From Pseudeuparius sepicola (lineage: Eukaryota > Arthropoda > Insecta > Coleoptera > Anthribidae), in the NCBI GenBank assembly GCA_963920635.1, contig OY987299.1, forward strand, positions 130,197,373 to 130,261,372: a stretch of 64,000 nucleotides of DNA, in the 5' to 3' direction. Below are positions 1 through 10,900 of this stretch, piece after piece; the stretch's first letter is position 1, and the number at the start of each line of letters is the position of its first letter. The notes below the pieces were generated by a model. That model was not told where the DNA came from, did no database searches, and saw nothing but the letters and a program-made list of their open reading frames with translations. The position numbers and the translations under genes are program-made.

Positions 1-80
1 TTGCTGGGCAAATCGGCAATGTTCAGTCAAACGCTCCAATGGCTAAATGTCACCCACGAGGGAAATCCGTGGCACGCGAC

Positions 81-728
81 GCTGCTTACGCAGGGCCGTA
101 GCTAGGGAGGGAGGGGGGGGGGGCAGGCAAGGCGTTGACTAAAAAAGACATCATATTTGTCCTTTAATTTTCTAAAAAATCTTTATTGCCCTACCTTCAA
201 ACAAATTTCAATTTACCTACTACACTAGCCAGAAAGATGTTTGCCAAAATTACACATAATGTGGTCCTTTGAAAGAATATGATAATTTATAAAGCACTAT
301 GAGCACTAACTTTAATTTTTATTTCCATATCACAAAGGGGTGTTTCGTGTTGTTATTGATAACTGAATTTTTGTCAGTTGAAAATTAACAATAAGATTGA
401 ACTTTGTTAACACTTTTGTCTCCTCTATGAAAGAAAACAGAGTATTCTTGCTTACTGCACAAATGATTATGGATCCGCATAATTAGCAAAAAATGCCATT
501 GACATAAAATTTTATGTTAATAGGTCCTATAGATTTGACCTTGAAACTTTCAAAAATTTTGGCCTGCGGCGCAATTTTTAGCAACGGAAATGAAATTTCA
601 TTTTTTTACCCCCCCTCTTTCCATCGAGAAAGTACCGCCCTGTAGGTACCTATCCCTAACTTCTCAAATGTGTACTGCCCTGACAAGAAAATAGTTTGTC
701 CTGAAGTTCCTATCTGGCTACGGCCCTG
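81..728. mobile_element. hAT-like MITE, CAGGGCCGTAGC ends
   Basis: Inverted ends: CAGGGCCGTAGC at 81 and GCTACGGCCCTG ending at 728. Flanks TGCTTACG and CGCTTAAT share GCTTA in register, which fits a decayed 8-bp hAT duplication. The interior is AT-rich with no coding capacity; a G-rich run follows the left end. Confidence 0.6.
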
Positions 729-1602
729 CGCTTAATGCTATTGGCCTTGACGGTTTTACAAGAACAAATTTTTGTTTAATGTTGTTTTATTTTGAGGGGA
801 AGGGGGATGGTAGCGAGGCAAGGGCGGGGCGCAAAGACTTGGCCAATGGCCCCGGGCGCCACGGGCGTAGCCAAGGGGGGGTTTCGGGGGTTCAACCCCC
901 CCCCCCCGAAATAAGCAAAATATTACCTAATATTATACCGAAAAAATACGAGGAGTGAAGAGTTAAATTATTATTACATTTGAATATATTATGTAGTAAA
1001 TAGTAGCGCCTAGCGCCTTCTTTTGACGAGAGGCAGACGCAGTTGCAGCCGAAATACACAAACATACAAGACGTCAAAAGCCAAACCACTAGAAATAATA
1101 GATCTAATAATAATAATTCGCGACATAACTTCATTATTGACAATTTTCCAACTCATATTCACTCAATGTTGTATATTCTGCGTTTAGGGCATTTTCAATA
1201 TGATCACTAAAATAAAAATGTCTAACTCAGGCCCCTATGTATCGGCGCCGATAGTTGTTGAATGTAAACTTTCTAAAATAGCGTTAACTAGATAAATAAT
1301 TTATAAGAGATGTCAGTGACAATGAGTCAAAGGCAATCTTACAACAATAATATAAAAATAATATTTTTTGCATTATTTATGTATCTGAATAATCAAAAGA
1401 CATCCATAAACTGCCATTGAATAGCCACTGTCACTTTTTTATATTAAGAACATCATTCCTTAAAGATGAGGGTTTCAATTTTTAATCACGTGGATTTTTG
1501 TTTTGGTAAAAATAAATAAATAATAAATAAATACTTTGCGTTGTTTCGCGATTATTCGCCACGCCCCTCGGTCGAAATGAGCGGAACTTTGTGGAAGTTC
1601 GT

Positions 1603-1638
1603 GGAAGTTTCTGGACGGCTACTGGGCTGCTATATAAG
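1603..1638 (+). promoter_or_regulatory. Heat-shock-element-like motif and TATA box of the hAT derivative
   Basis: GGAAG-TTTCT-GGACG (1603-1617) is three adjacent 5-bp units, the first two fitting nGAAn/nTTCn exactly and the third 2 of 3. TATATAAG follows at 1631-1638. The arrangement is conserved in the other copies (HSE 11519-11533 on the - strand, 63214-63228 on the + strand). Binding by heat-shock factor is inferred, not shown. Confidence 0.55.
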
Positions 1639-1826
1639 CGGCGCCGCGGCGCGTGACCGCGCTTACGGCAGTATTGTTCCATGCGAACTCGAAGCGAATA
1701 AAAGTGAAAAGTGGTGAACGAATAGTTAAGAGAATTAAGTGTACCGTGTAAGTGAGTAATTTTAGTGCGCTGTTATTCGATGACCTTGTTAAGGATAGAT
1801 ACGTGAATCATTATTAGTGTCGAAAA

Positions 1827-1994
1827 ATGGAGGGGAAAAAAAGGAAGGGTGATAAACTTAAAGGTATGGACTACTGGAAAAAGTGGTGTAGTCAAGGTCA
1901 AGGGGTTTCTAATAAAGAAACAAATTTGGATTTAGCTATCAAAGCTTCAGCTACCTTGCATGCTGATAAGAAGACTGCCTACCCCGAAATCTAG
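1827..1994 (+). pseudogene. hAT transposase N-terminal remnant (55 aa)
   Basis: A basic, lysine-rich short ORF (MEGKKRKG..., then MDYWKKWC) ending at TAG. In the other copies the frame is open further upstream through an in-frame tyrosine codon that is TAG here. It looks like the start of a zinc-finger-MYM/hAT-type transposase cut short by an internal deletion: its end overlaps the start of the next ORF in another frame. No catalytic residues are present. Confidence 0.5.
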
Positions 1995-2259
1995 TTTGGA
2001 ATGCCTAGATATGTGCGATAAAAACCTTTATCCTAATATTTACACATTACTACAAATCTTGGCTACCATTCCTGTATCCACTGCTACCCCAGAAAGGTCT
2101 TTCTCGAGCCTAAGGAGACTGAAAAACTATTTACGAAACACTACAAGTGAAAACAGACTTAATGGTTTGGCTCTAATGAACATTCACTATGGAACAGAAA
2201 TTCATGCAGATGAACTAGTGGATATATTTAAAAGAAAAAGCCGAAGATTTCTTCTTTAA
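1960..2259 (+). pseudogene. hAT transposase C-terminal dimerisation domain (99 aa)
   Basis: The 99-residue ORF contains the signature of the hAT family C-terminal dimerisation domain: [19 protein letters not shown], then [16 protein letters not shown] and an RLNGLALMNIH block. It overlaps the upstream 55-aa ORF in a different frame, so the transposase core was removed before this element spread. The same junction occurs in all three copies. The frame is intact here and in the copy at 63558; the copy on the - strand near 10967 has a small deletion. A product could only dimerise, so it might act as a dominant-negative regulator (inference). Confidence 0.8.
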
Positions 2260-2507
2260 TGGTTTTAGATTTAGCGCAGAGGAACGAAATTAATTTATCC
2301 ATTTCATTTAAAGTTAAGAACTTTATAAATATGTCGTAGTTTTTCGGATGAATATATAGATATTAAATTTCATGTAAGTATATTTTTGTTGTTTTATTTA
2401 CTTCTCAAACTAAACCCCCCCCCCCCCCCCAAAACTAAATCCTGGCTACGCCCGTGCCGGGCGCACAAACACCTTGTTGCGGCCCTGGGTAGAACATTAT
2501 GTATCTA

Positions 2508-2889
2508 AAGTCTATCCAAGTTACAGCGGCAGTAGATATAAACAAAGTCACATGACCGCCTTGCGATCGATTACCAGGGTGAGACTAATATGACATTCCA
2601 AGTGGCTTGTAATTCTGAACTAATTCTTTTAGAAGTTCTAGAATTTGTGTTTCTACCTTTCGTGGATCTTTATAAATTTCCTTAAATTAAAGTAGCAAAA
2701 TAAATTTACAGAATATACTGCTCGCGATCAGATCTAAAATATGCAGGAAACTCAACTGAGGGAAGAGCCGGCCCTGCATTCTGCTCGCCGCGTAAAGATT
2801 TGACATTTTATGACGGCCAGACCAATAAGAGAATAGGTCACGTGGTGGCCAATGTTTTGATCCACTGCCTCTGTAACTTGGATAGACTT
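2508..2889. mobile_element. TA-flanked MITE, AAGTCTATCC ends (copy 1)
   Basis: Ends AAGTCTATCCAAG and CTTGGATAGACTT are inverted, flanked by TA at 2506-2507 and 2890-2891. A second copy in the opposite orientation lies at 9487-9867. No coding capacity; Tc1/mariner-type insertion is likely from the TA sites. Confidence 0.75.
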
Positions 2890-3032
2890 TAAGCGTTGAT
2901 TCCTCCATCGACGCTTTAAGTTTTAAGTGAGTTGTGAAACCAAGAAACAGAGATAGATGTATACAATTTTGCATAACTCTATCTCAACTGGCAACTGGAT
3001 AGGACTGCGCAAGCGTGAAAGACAACTCGCAT

Positions 3033-3980
3033 ATACACTGTGTCCCGGATAAGAATGAACAGCATGGGGATCTTGCAAACGGTAAGAGATAGAACAACGG
3101 TTAAATGGGGAAAAAGTTGCGCAATTTTAAGGTCAATAAAATGGTATAAACAAATTTCTAATATATTTTTTCGTTTTTGAGTTATTTTGAAAAAAGTAAA
3201 ATTTTGCGTTTTCGATTTTATTTCTTTCTGAAGTTGTTATCACAGCTAGGGAAAAAAGAAAAACACTTTCTTGTGGCACTTTTTAACGGGCTTTAAGATG
3301 GCGTTTTTAGATTTGTTCTACAACATTTCGTTTTTGAGAAACCATCTTCAACTTATTTTTTTTTTTTAATACGGACCTGGATTTTTTTTGCAGAATTTCA
3401 TTACAAGTACCATGACACGAAATATTTTTAAAATGTTTTGAGACAATTGTACTGAAAATTACTTTTTTTCCATTCATTTTTTTTTTGCGGCCCTGTATTT
3501 AATAATAAGAAGTCTAAATATTAATCAGTATTGTCACAGAATAGCGTAAACTCGGTCTCAAAATACTATGCTAGTGGATGATTTACCATTTTCTACTCGG
3601 TTGTTGGCAGGGTGCTAGTGCCGTGTTTTCATAGAGAGGGGATTTTGAGGGGATGAATTATAGAAAAATCTCGGCGCTAGAAAAAAAAATTATTAAGAAA
3701 AGTGGTTCAGAATGACCATCTCTATTTCCCAAAAAAAGGATGCCAGTTATTCAGACTCACCCTGTATCGTCACTTTCGAACATAACTAGACAACTTCAAA
3801 AACGAAAGTTATTTGTCGAAATGTCAAATAAACTTATTAGAAAAAGTTGCTTCCTTTACAATTTATTATTATCGATGCATTCACGGACTTTACAACATTT
3901 ATGACATGGCAAATTGTTGGCTAGGCCAAATTTAAAAAAAAAATTCCGTAATGCAGGCTTTATTCGTCCCACTGTATATA
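3033..3980. mobile_element. Decayed Tc1/mariner-like element
   Basis: Starts near ATACACTGTGTCCCGGATAAG and ends near TATTCGTCCCACTGTATA, which are imperfect inverted ends. Internal text such as the ATACGGACCTG block matches the foldback at 49129-50190, so they are related. No intact ORF. The boundaries are approximate. Confidence 0.45.
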
Positions 3981-4769
3981 AATATTCATAAATCAGTTAG
4001 CAACTAAATGAATAAATTGATTGTTACTTAATAAGTCATTTATATGACATTTTCATTATTATTGTCTGAAACCATTTCCGGAGCTTTATTACTTAATTGA
4101 CTGGTCACAGGTAAAATCTTTAGGTACCTACCTAGTTACTAAAATAGTTTTAAGAGTCAGACAGTTGAAACGTTATATTACTTGGGAGTGTTTGGTGCAT
4201 TTATAAAGTGAGTAGGTACAAACAATATACAGGGTTAGGCAGAATTAAGTATCTATTTTCTATGTACTGGTATTTGTTAATGGTTAAACTTTAAGCAAAA
4301 ACTGAAACAAAATGTTCTTGAGTAAACATGGCAATTCTATTTTCTCAATATCACATCAGTCAAATGACCTCCGCCTCGTCAAAAATATTACAGAAATGCA
4401 TCTAAATATTGAAACACGAATTAAAATACAAAATAGGTATATGTTAAATATCAGAGAGCATATATAGAGTTTCTTAAATTTAGTTTACTTTGCTGTATAT
4501 TTCTATTATAAAGCCCTATATTTTTTTTTTCAGCGCACGGAAAGTTTTTCCATGCGCTGTTTCCGTGCGCTAGCCCGAAAAACCCCATCTTTCATTATTG
4601 CTAAAACAGATGAAAATAAGGTGTTTTCAAAGTATAATAAAAATTTATTTAATCATAAAATATCTTCTCTGCAATACGTCCAACTTTTTAAGTTGCCAAC
4701 CCCCCCCCCCCCCCAATCGTATTTCCTGGGTGCGCCACTGATTAACACCAAACTATTTTCATCTTCCAG
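3981..4769. other. Intron sequence, nothing recognised
   Basis: AT-rich intronic DNA upstream of the first visible zinc-finger exon. It ends in a pyrimidine tract and AG at 4768-4769. A short C-run at about 4700-4715 is a simple repeat. Confidence 0.5.
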
Positions 4770-4960
4770 GCACGTCTGTTTCGGACAGCAAGGAGACCAA
4801 CAACAACAGCATGTTGATGTCGGACATCCCGACCACGACGTCAGCCGACGTCACCACCTTCGACACCAACTTCTGGAGCGACAAGGATACCGTCAAGATC
4901 GAAACCGCCCTCCTGGAGGATCTCAACAAGTACTGTTGGACCAACGATGAGGTCAATGGG
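4770..4960 (+). CDS. Zinc-finger gene, exon A
   Basis: Acceptor TCTTCCAG ends at 4769; donor GTCAGT starts at 4961. The exon begins with two bases completing a codon and ends in phase 0. It encodes about 63 residues, rich in Ser, Thr, Asn and Asp, with an aromatic patch (TFDTNFW, later NKYCW). Marked GC and codon contrast with the flanking intron supports coding use. No domain is recognised. Confidence 0.85.
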
Positions 4961-7900
4961 GTCAGTATATATACAGTGACAGTAGTATAAGTATCAAGTA
5001 CCTTCTATACCAAGACAAAAACAGCAACATGCTTACCTACAGTGTGTCTGATTTTTCGTGTTAACACCCCTGAAAATCTAAGTAGGCTGGGGGAATTGAA
5101 CGGGGCAATTTTTTTATAAATATGTCCCTGAAAGGTCATCATTTGCGAGGTATTGGTTTGGCATTGCCGCGAAATCCTGGCCTACTGCGATTTTTTAAAG
5201 GGGGGCGTTTTTAGAAAAACCCTATTAAATCTGACACCACAGCGTTAATCAGGACACCCTAAAACCCCCACATACCAAAACAGTTGAATGGTCAATAGGA
5301 CCACTCAAGGTGTTGGTGTGCAAAGGTCCAATACGAAATATACAGAGTGTTCTTATCTGTGCCATCTCAAATTACTGAATTTTTGGAACTTTATACGGGT
5401 CAAAAATCGAGTATATCAAAACCGCTACACACACTATAAACGAACTAAATCTAAAAAATACAGAAGTCTGCCAGTCAGTAAGTCCATATCAAGGTGCGGC
5501 TGGTGTGCCACAACAGGAAACACACAGAAAATGTATCATCTTAGACAGTGAGTAAGGTTTTTTACTACTAACCTGAGAAATCACCATTATTTACCTCATT
5601 CCTCTAATGAGAAGTAATATTTCTCTACCTAGGTAAATAATGAAAATTTTTCTATGTGACATTTAAAAATTAGTGTCCTTTTATCAGATTGACAACTGAA
5701 CTCCCAGGCTACTTGATATTTTGAAGTATTTGAAAAAAGCGAGAAATGACTAAAATATGGCAATATTTCAATGTTAGTAGTAAAAAAATTCTATATACAC
5801 TTCGGTTGAGAAGGCCATTATTTACCTCGCATATTATATCCTTCGGCGCTACGCGCCTCAGGATATAAAAATGCTCGGTAAAAAATGGCTCACTTCTCAA
5901 CCTAGGTGTATAATATACTATTATTTCTTAGTTGGCATTTTTGAGTTTATCAATATTTTTTCAATGATTCCACAGCACTCATGACCCGTATAAAGTTTCA
6001 TAAAAATTCAGCATTTTTAAATGGCACAAATAAGAACACTCTGTATATTTTGTATTGGACCTTTGCACACCAACACTTTGAGTGGTCCCATTGACCATTC
6101 AACTGTTTTGAGGGGATTTCATGTAACTCTTGACTTGGCAGATGCCTTTAAAATTCCTATTTTGCTCAATTTTAACACCCTACAGAATGAAATTCCCTGT
6201 ATATTTTTTATTCAAATTTGGCATATAGGGGCCTTGGGGTGTTCTGATTAACGCTGTGGGGTCAGATTTTAAATAAAAAAAATCGCTAAATGGTTTTCGT
6301 GAAAATCGGGGGTATAAAAAATCACAGCCGCGGCCCTGGATTTGCATCTTGAAAATGGAAGGAAGGTCAAAAGAAGCAGTTTTCGAAGGCCTTTCAAACA
6401 AAAAAAAGTTTAGGCGATTGTCTGCAAAAATGAAGATTTTACCGATTTGTAGGTACAGTTTTAAAGTTGGACACCGTGTACATATAAAACTAGTCGCCTT
6501 TGTGCAAAATGAACTTAGTTTTGTGCTTTGTTTCCCACTGCAATCGCCACAAAAACTTGAATCTGTTGAGGGCAGGATAGAGGGAGTAACAACAAAAGGT
6601 AAATATAGAGACAACATCTTTTTGAGTGATGCCCCATACTCCATTGTAATATCTCTGCATTTGTTTTGTTTTCGCTTTGTGTGCCATATTCTCTTATTAT
6701 GTTTACATATGTATTTTTCGTATTTTCAAGTGTTTTTTGTTAATTCATAGACTAATAATTATATTAGTGTTTAGGATGTAGGTAGTGTCTGATTTAGTAT
6801 ACAATGGGACACAAAAAATGTGTGGAGAGTGGCCAAAGTGATATTTCTCATTTCTCAGGTCATAACCTATTACAGATAATGTTTGTTTTTAGTTTACTTT
6901 GGTATATTTCCGTTAGATGTTGGTTGACTCTCTATCCTTGGTTATTTCTCTGAGGGGGAAACCATATAAGTCATCCTTATGGCCCTACTAATTAGGTTTG
7001 GTATAAATGAAGTCACTTGGAACAGCATTAAAAACGCTTGGGCGGTGTTTGCTTTGTAAAACAAGACCGAATCATAGGCGGTGCGCGGCCCTTAATAATA
7101 TTATACAAATTTTATTTAAATGCTCTAAAAAAGAATAAAATAAACTTTGAAATAATGCAAACCAAAGCAAACCAATAATTTTGTTACACACAAAACAACA
7201 CCAAACAAAAATCTATACACAAAACCAAAATCCGTAAAATAAAGCGCAACCCTTATTTCCGTGCACGGCACTGGTTATACTGGCCTAATTGGCCCACGTC
7301 GACACCTGCTCCATGGATCTCCGAAACGCCGACCAATCAAATCGCTGCGCTCGCTTTCTTATTGGCTGCCTCCTTGACTAGATCGACCTCAACGGCATCA
7401 AAACCTTTGAATTTTATACGGGTGATTTCTGCTGATAAGTCTGGTATTTTTACCAGTAGCAGAGCGTGGTAAAAGCCCCGTATTTCACTGTGTTCCAAGT
7501 GAGTTCATTTATACTATTATTATTTTGTTGAGTTGTTGTTGAAATTTTAAAATTTCATATTATCTATTTTTCTCCACCTATTGTTAGATTTTTTAACTTA
7601 TGACTAGATCCCTGTATAAAATGACAACTGTCTCCTAATAAGGCCAATCTCGATTGCATTCTACATACAGAATAATTACCGTTGGTCAAATCGATCGAAC
7701 TGCTCATACTGAAAGATTACGTTGTTATAGGTTCCACAATGAGGTTGAAATAAACCTGGACTGACACTATATTAAAGACCTGTGCATAGCGCTGTTTCTA
7801 GCGATCTCCACTGGCGCCACATGACGAAGCAAATTTACACGGTGGTTTAATGTTAAAACACCATTGTTGCAGAATCTTTTATAAAATAAAAACATGCAAA

Positions 7901-10900
7901 TATGTCTGTTACAACGAATTTAATATCCAAAATAAAATAAAATATTTGTTTATGTCCCTCTAATTTGACAAGTTCACATGGCATATTTCCATAATATATT
8001 TATTATTTATTTATTAGCAAGATTATTTGGTACCTTTTGGTTTGAAATGAAGTCCATGGCTAGTTGTAGTGTAAGTAAGCATAAAACACATCAGATTTTT
8101 CAGTTTCTTCTTTATATGGAGGACTATAATTGGTTCGCTTTGGAGCTATAAATACATTTTTTTATTTTCATTCTTGCATACATTACAAAATAGGTACTCT
8201 TCCAAAATAATATCTAAAATATTCGCTTCTTCAGCTGGTTGATCAGATCATCCCATAATTCCAAAATAGTGTTTATTCTTCTGCAATTCACCTATTGGTC
8301 TGTGCAGTGTGCATACCATTTTCTTCATGTGCATGGAAATTTCATGTTATCACAAACAAATCTACCTATAAAAGCTGTGTTAATAGAATAAAACTGCTAA
8401 ATACTGGACGCAAAGACAATTTGTTACCATAAAAAGAAGGCAAATCGTAATAAAGCTGGATATTTAAAATTTAGGACATTTTAAACGCCAGTAAGTGACA
8501 TACCAATAACCACAGAATACCCCCCTATAGCCTATAATAAGTCGCCATTTTTTTCGTCGTGTGGCGCCACCCCAAACCGTATACAACAATGAAATATGAC
8601 ATCATGCTCGGGTCTTTAATCGTCGATAGAGGATCCCTTCCTCAATCAACGCTTTAATATAGTGTCGGTCCAGGTTAAACCTCTGTGATGTAACAGATAC
8701 ATTTTTTTCGGTATCTAGATACAGATACAGATACTGACTGGCAGATGTATCTAGATACAGATATCGGTACATTTTTTCCAAAGTATCTGGGTACAGATAC
8801 AGATACGTTAAAAAAGTATCTAGATACTTCCTGATACATTCAGATACTATCAGTTAATTAAAAAAATTTCAAACCTCATAAGGCAATCAATATACTTACC
8901 TACTTAGATATTAATGAAACAAGTGTGTGTGTGTGTGTAGGTAAAGTAGAACTGTTTAGAGGAATGTGAAGTTTAGATTGTCACTAATTCAAACAAGTTG
9001 TGGGTTAGTAGTTTACCGTGTACATCACTCCAAAGTGAGCACTGAGTATAGATGCTTTATGTACGGTATTTAAAAAAAAATCACTAAATCACACCCCATT
9101 TTATTACTTGTATTGCTTTTTTTATATTAGCAACATTTAGATGTTTTTCTCGCTGAGCCTGTTATGCCTTGGCTCTAAAATTTGTCCTCCTGTACCAAAA
9201 AGGCGCTCGACTGGCGCAGATGATGGTAAAACCGTGTTATATTTTTTGCCTCATCGATTGCACAAAGCACTAACCCTATTTGAATTACAATAAACTTAAA
9301 ATTAATTTTTGTACACAGGAACGGCTTAAAAATTAAATATAGGCACGTGGCACGTCTTGGCATCGTGGCTAAAAAAATGTATCTAGTATCTAAGTATCTA
9401 GATACTTTCAAAAGGATCTAGATACTAAAGCAGATCCTGATTTTTGTAAGTATCTAGATATGTATCTAGGTACATAAAAGTATCTAAAGTCTATCCAAGA
9501 TACAGTGGCAGTGGATCAAAACATTGGCCACCACATGACCTATTCTCTTATTGGTCTGGCCGTCATAAAATGTCAAGTGTTTACGCGGCGAGCAGAATGC
9601 AGGGCCGGCTCTTCCCTCAGTCGAGTTTTCTGCATATTTTAGATCGGATCGCGAGCAGTATATTCTGTAAATTTATTTTGCTACTTAATTTAAGGAAATT
9701 TATAAAGATCCACGAAAGGCAGAAACACACATTTTAGAACTTCTAAAAGAATTAGTTGAGAATTACATGCCACTTGGAATCTCATATTAGTCCGACCCTG
9801 GTAATCGATCGCAAGGCGGTCATGTGACTTTATTTATATCTACTGCCGCTGTATCTTGGATAGAATATAGTATCTAAGTATCTAGATACTTTCAAAAGGA
9901 TCTAGATACTAAAGCAGATCCTGATTTTTGTAAGTATCTAGATATGTATCTAGGTACATAAAAAGTATCTAGATACAGTATCTAGACACAGTATCTAGAT
10001 ACATGTGTCTCGATACATTACATCACTGGGTTAAACGAATGACCGGGTTTTGAATTGACTGAGGGGGCCGTCTGACGTTTGGTCGTTAAATCTCGCCAAG
10101 GCCGATTTCCGAGCTTTTAATGCCGATTTTAAGGCTCTTTCGTGACATTAAAAAAAACGTATTTTGCTAATCATCTCCACCTTCCAGGTGGTGCAGATCC
10201 ACGCCAACAGCGCGACGCCGAACGCCAAGTGCTGCGTGGGGGCGGCGGGCGGGGCGGCCGGCGCGGCCGACGGCCAGATCTACACGCTGACAGTATTAAA
10301 CGGCATCGACCAGGCCGCCACCTGGTACCGCCTGCCGAAGGACGAGGACGTGCCGATGGGCAGCCCCGGCGCCATGGACCACCTCCACGCCGGCCTCGAC
10401 ATCGACTCCATCCTCGGCCAGATGAATAGTTATAGTAGTAGTTATAGCGAGGGCACCATGAGCCCCAACACCGATGGTAAGCGGGTCTTCGGGGGTTCCC
10501 CCGCGGCAATGCCTTGAACCGTTTGATCAGAAATAATAGGGACCTTATCTGATGGTCAATGTCGATAGAATGTGTTCTAGAGTTAAAAATAATATACCGT
10601 ACTTTCACCATTTTAGTAGACATAGGGGAATAGGCCGCGCGTCACCGTGCGTCCAGCTAGGTTTGTCAGTCGTTGGTGGAGGGAGTACACCACGGGCGTA
10701 GCCAGGATTTAGTTTTGGGGGGGGGGGGTTTAGTTTGAGAAGTAAATAAAACAACAAAAATATACTTACATGAAATTTAATATCTATATATTCATCCGAA
10801 AAACTACGACATATTTATAAAGTTCTTAACTTTAAATGAAATGGATAAATTAATTTCGTTCCTCTGCGCTAAATCTAAAACCATTAAAGAAGAAATCTTC

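Larger units (their letters stand above)
860..2456 (+). mobile_element. hAT deletion derivative, copy 1 (longest)
   Basis: Termini CACGGGCGTAGCC (860) and GGCTACGCCCGTG (to 2456) are inverted repeats, flanked by a perfect 8-bp duplication CCGGGCGC (852-859 and 2457-2464), diagnostic of hAT-type integration. Long G and C tracts lie just inside each end. Relative to the two other copies it carries about 460 extra bases near 1070-1528 upstream of the promoter. Two ORFs lie downstream: 1827-1994 and 1960-2259. The middle of a normal hAT transposase, with its catalytic core, is absent, so the element cannot be autonomous. Confidence 0.9.

Noticed and set aside
6180..6750. Overlapping 133- and 154-codon ORFs on opposite strands
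   Set aside because: No domain, no splice context, partly inside a foldback; probably chance.
8681..10028. CRISPR-like array of GTATCTAGATAC repeats
   Set aside because: Spacing is irregular, units overlap, and it lies in a eukaryotic MITE with terminal repeats and an 8-bp duplication.
10142..10623. Arg- and Pro-rich ORFs overlapping exon B on both strands
   Set aside because: Shadows of a GC-rich exon whose correct frame is fixed by splice phase.
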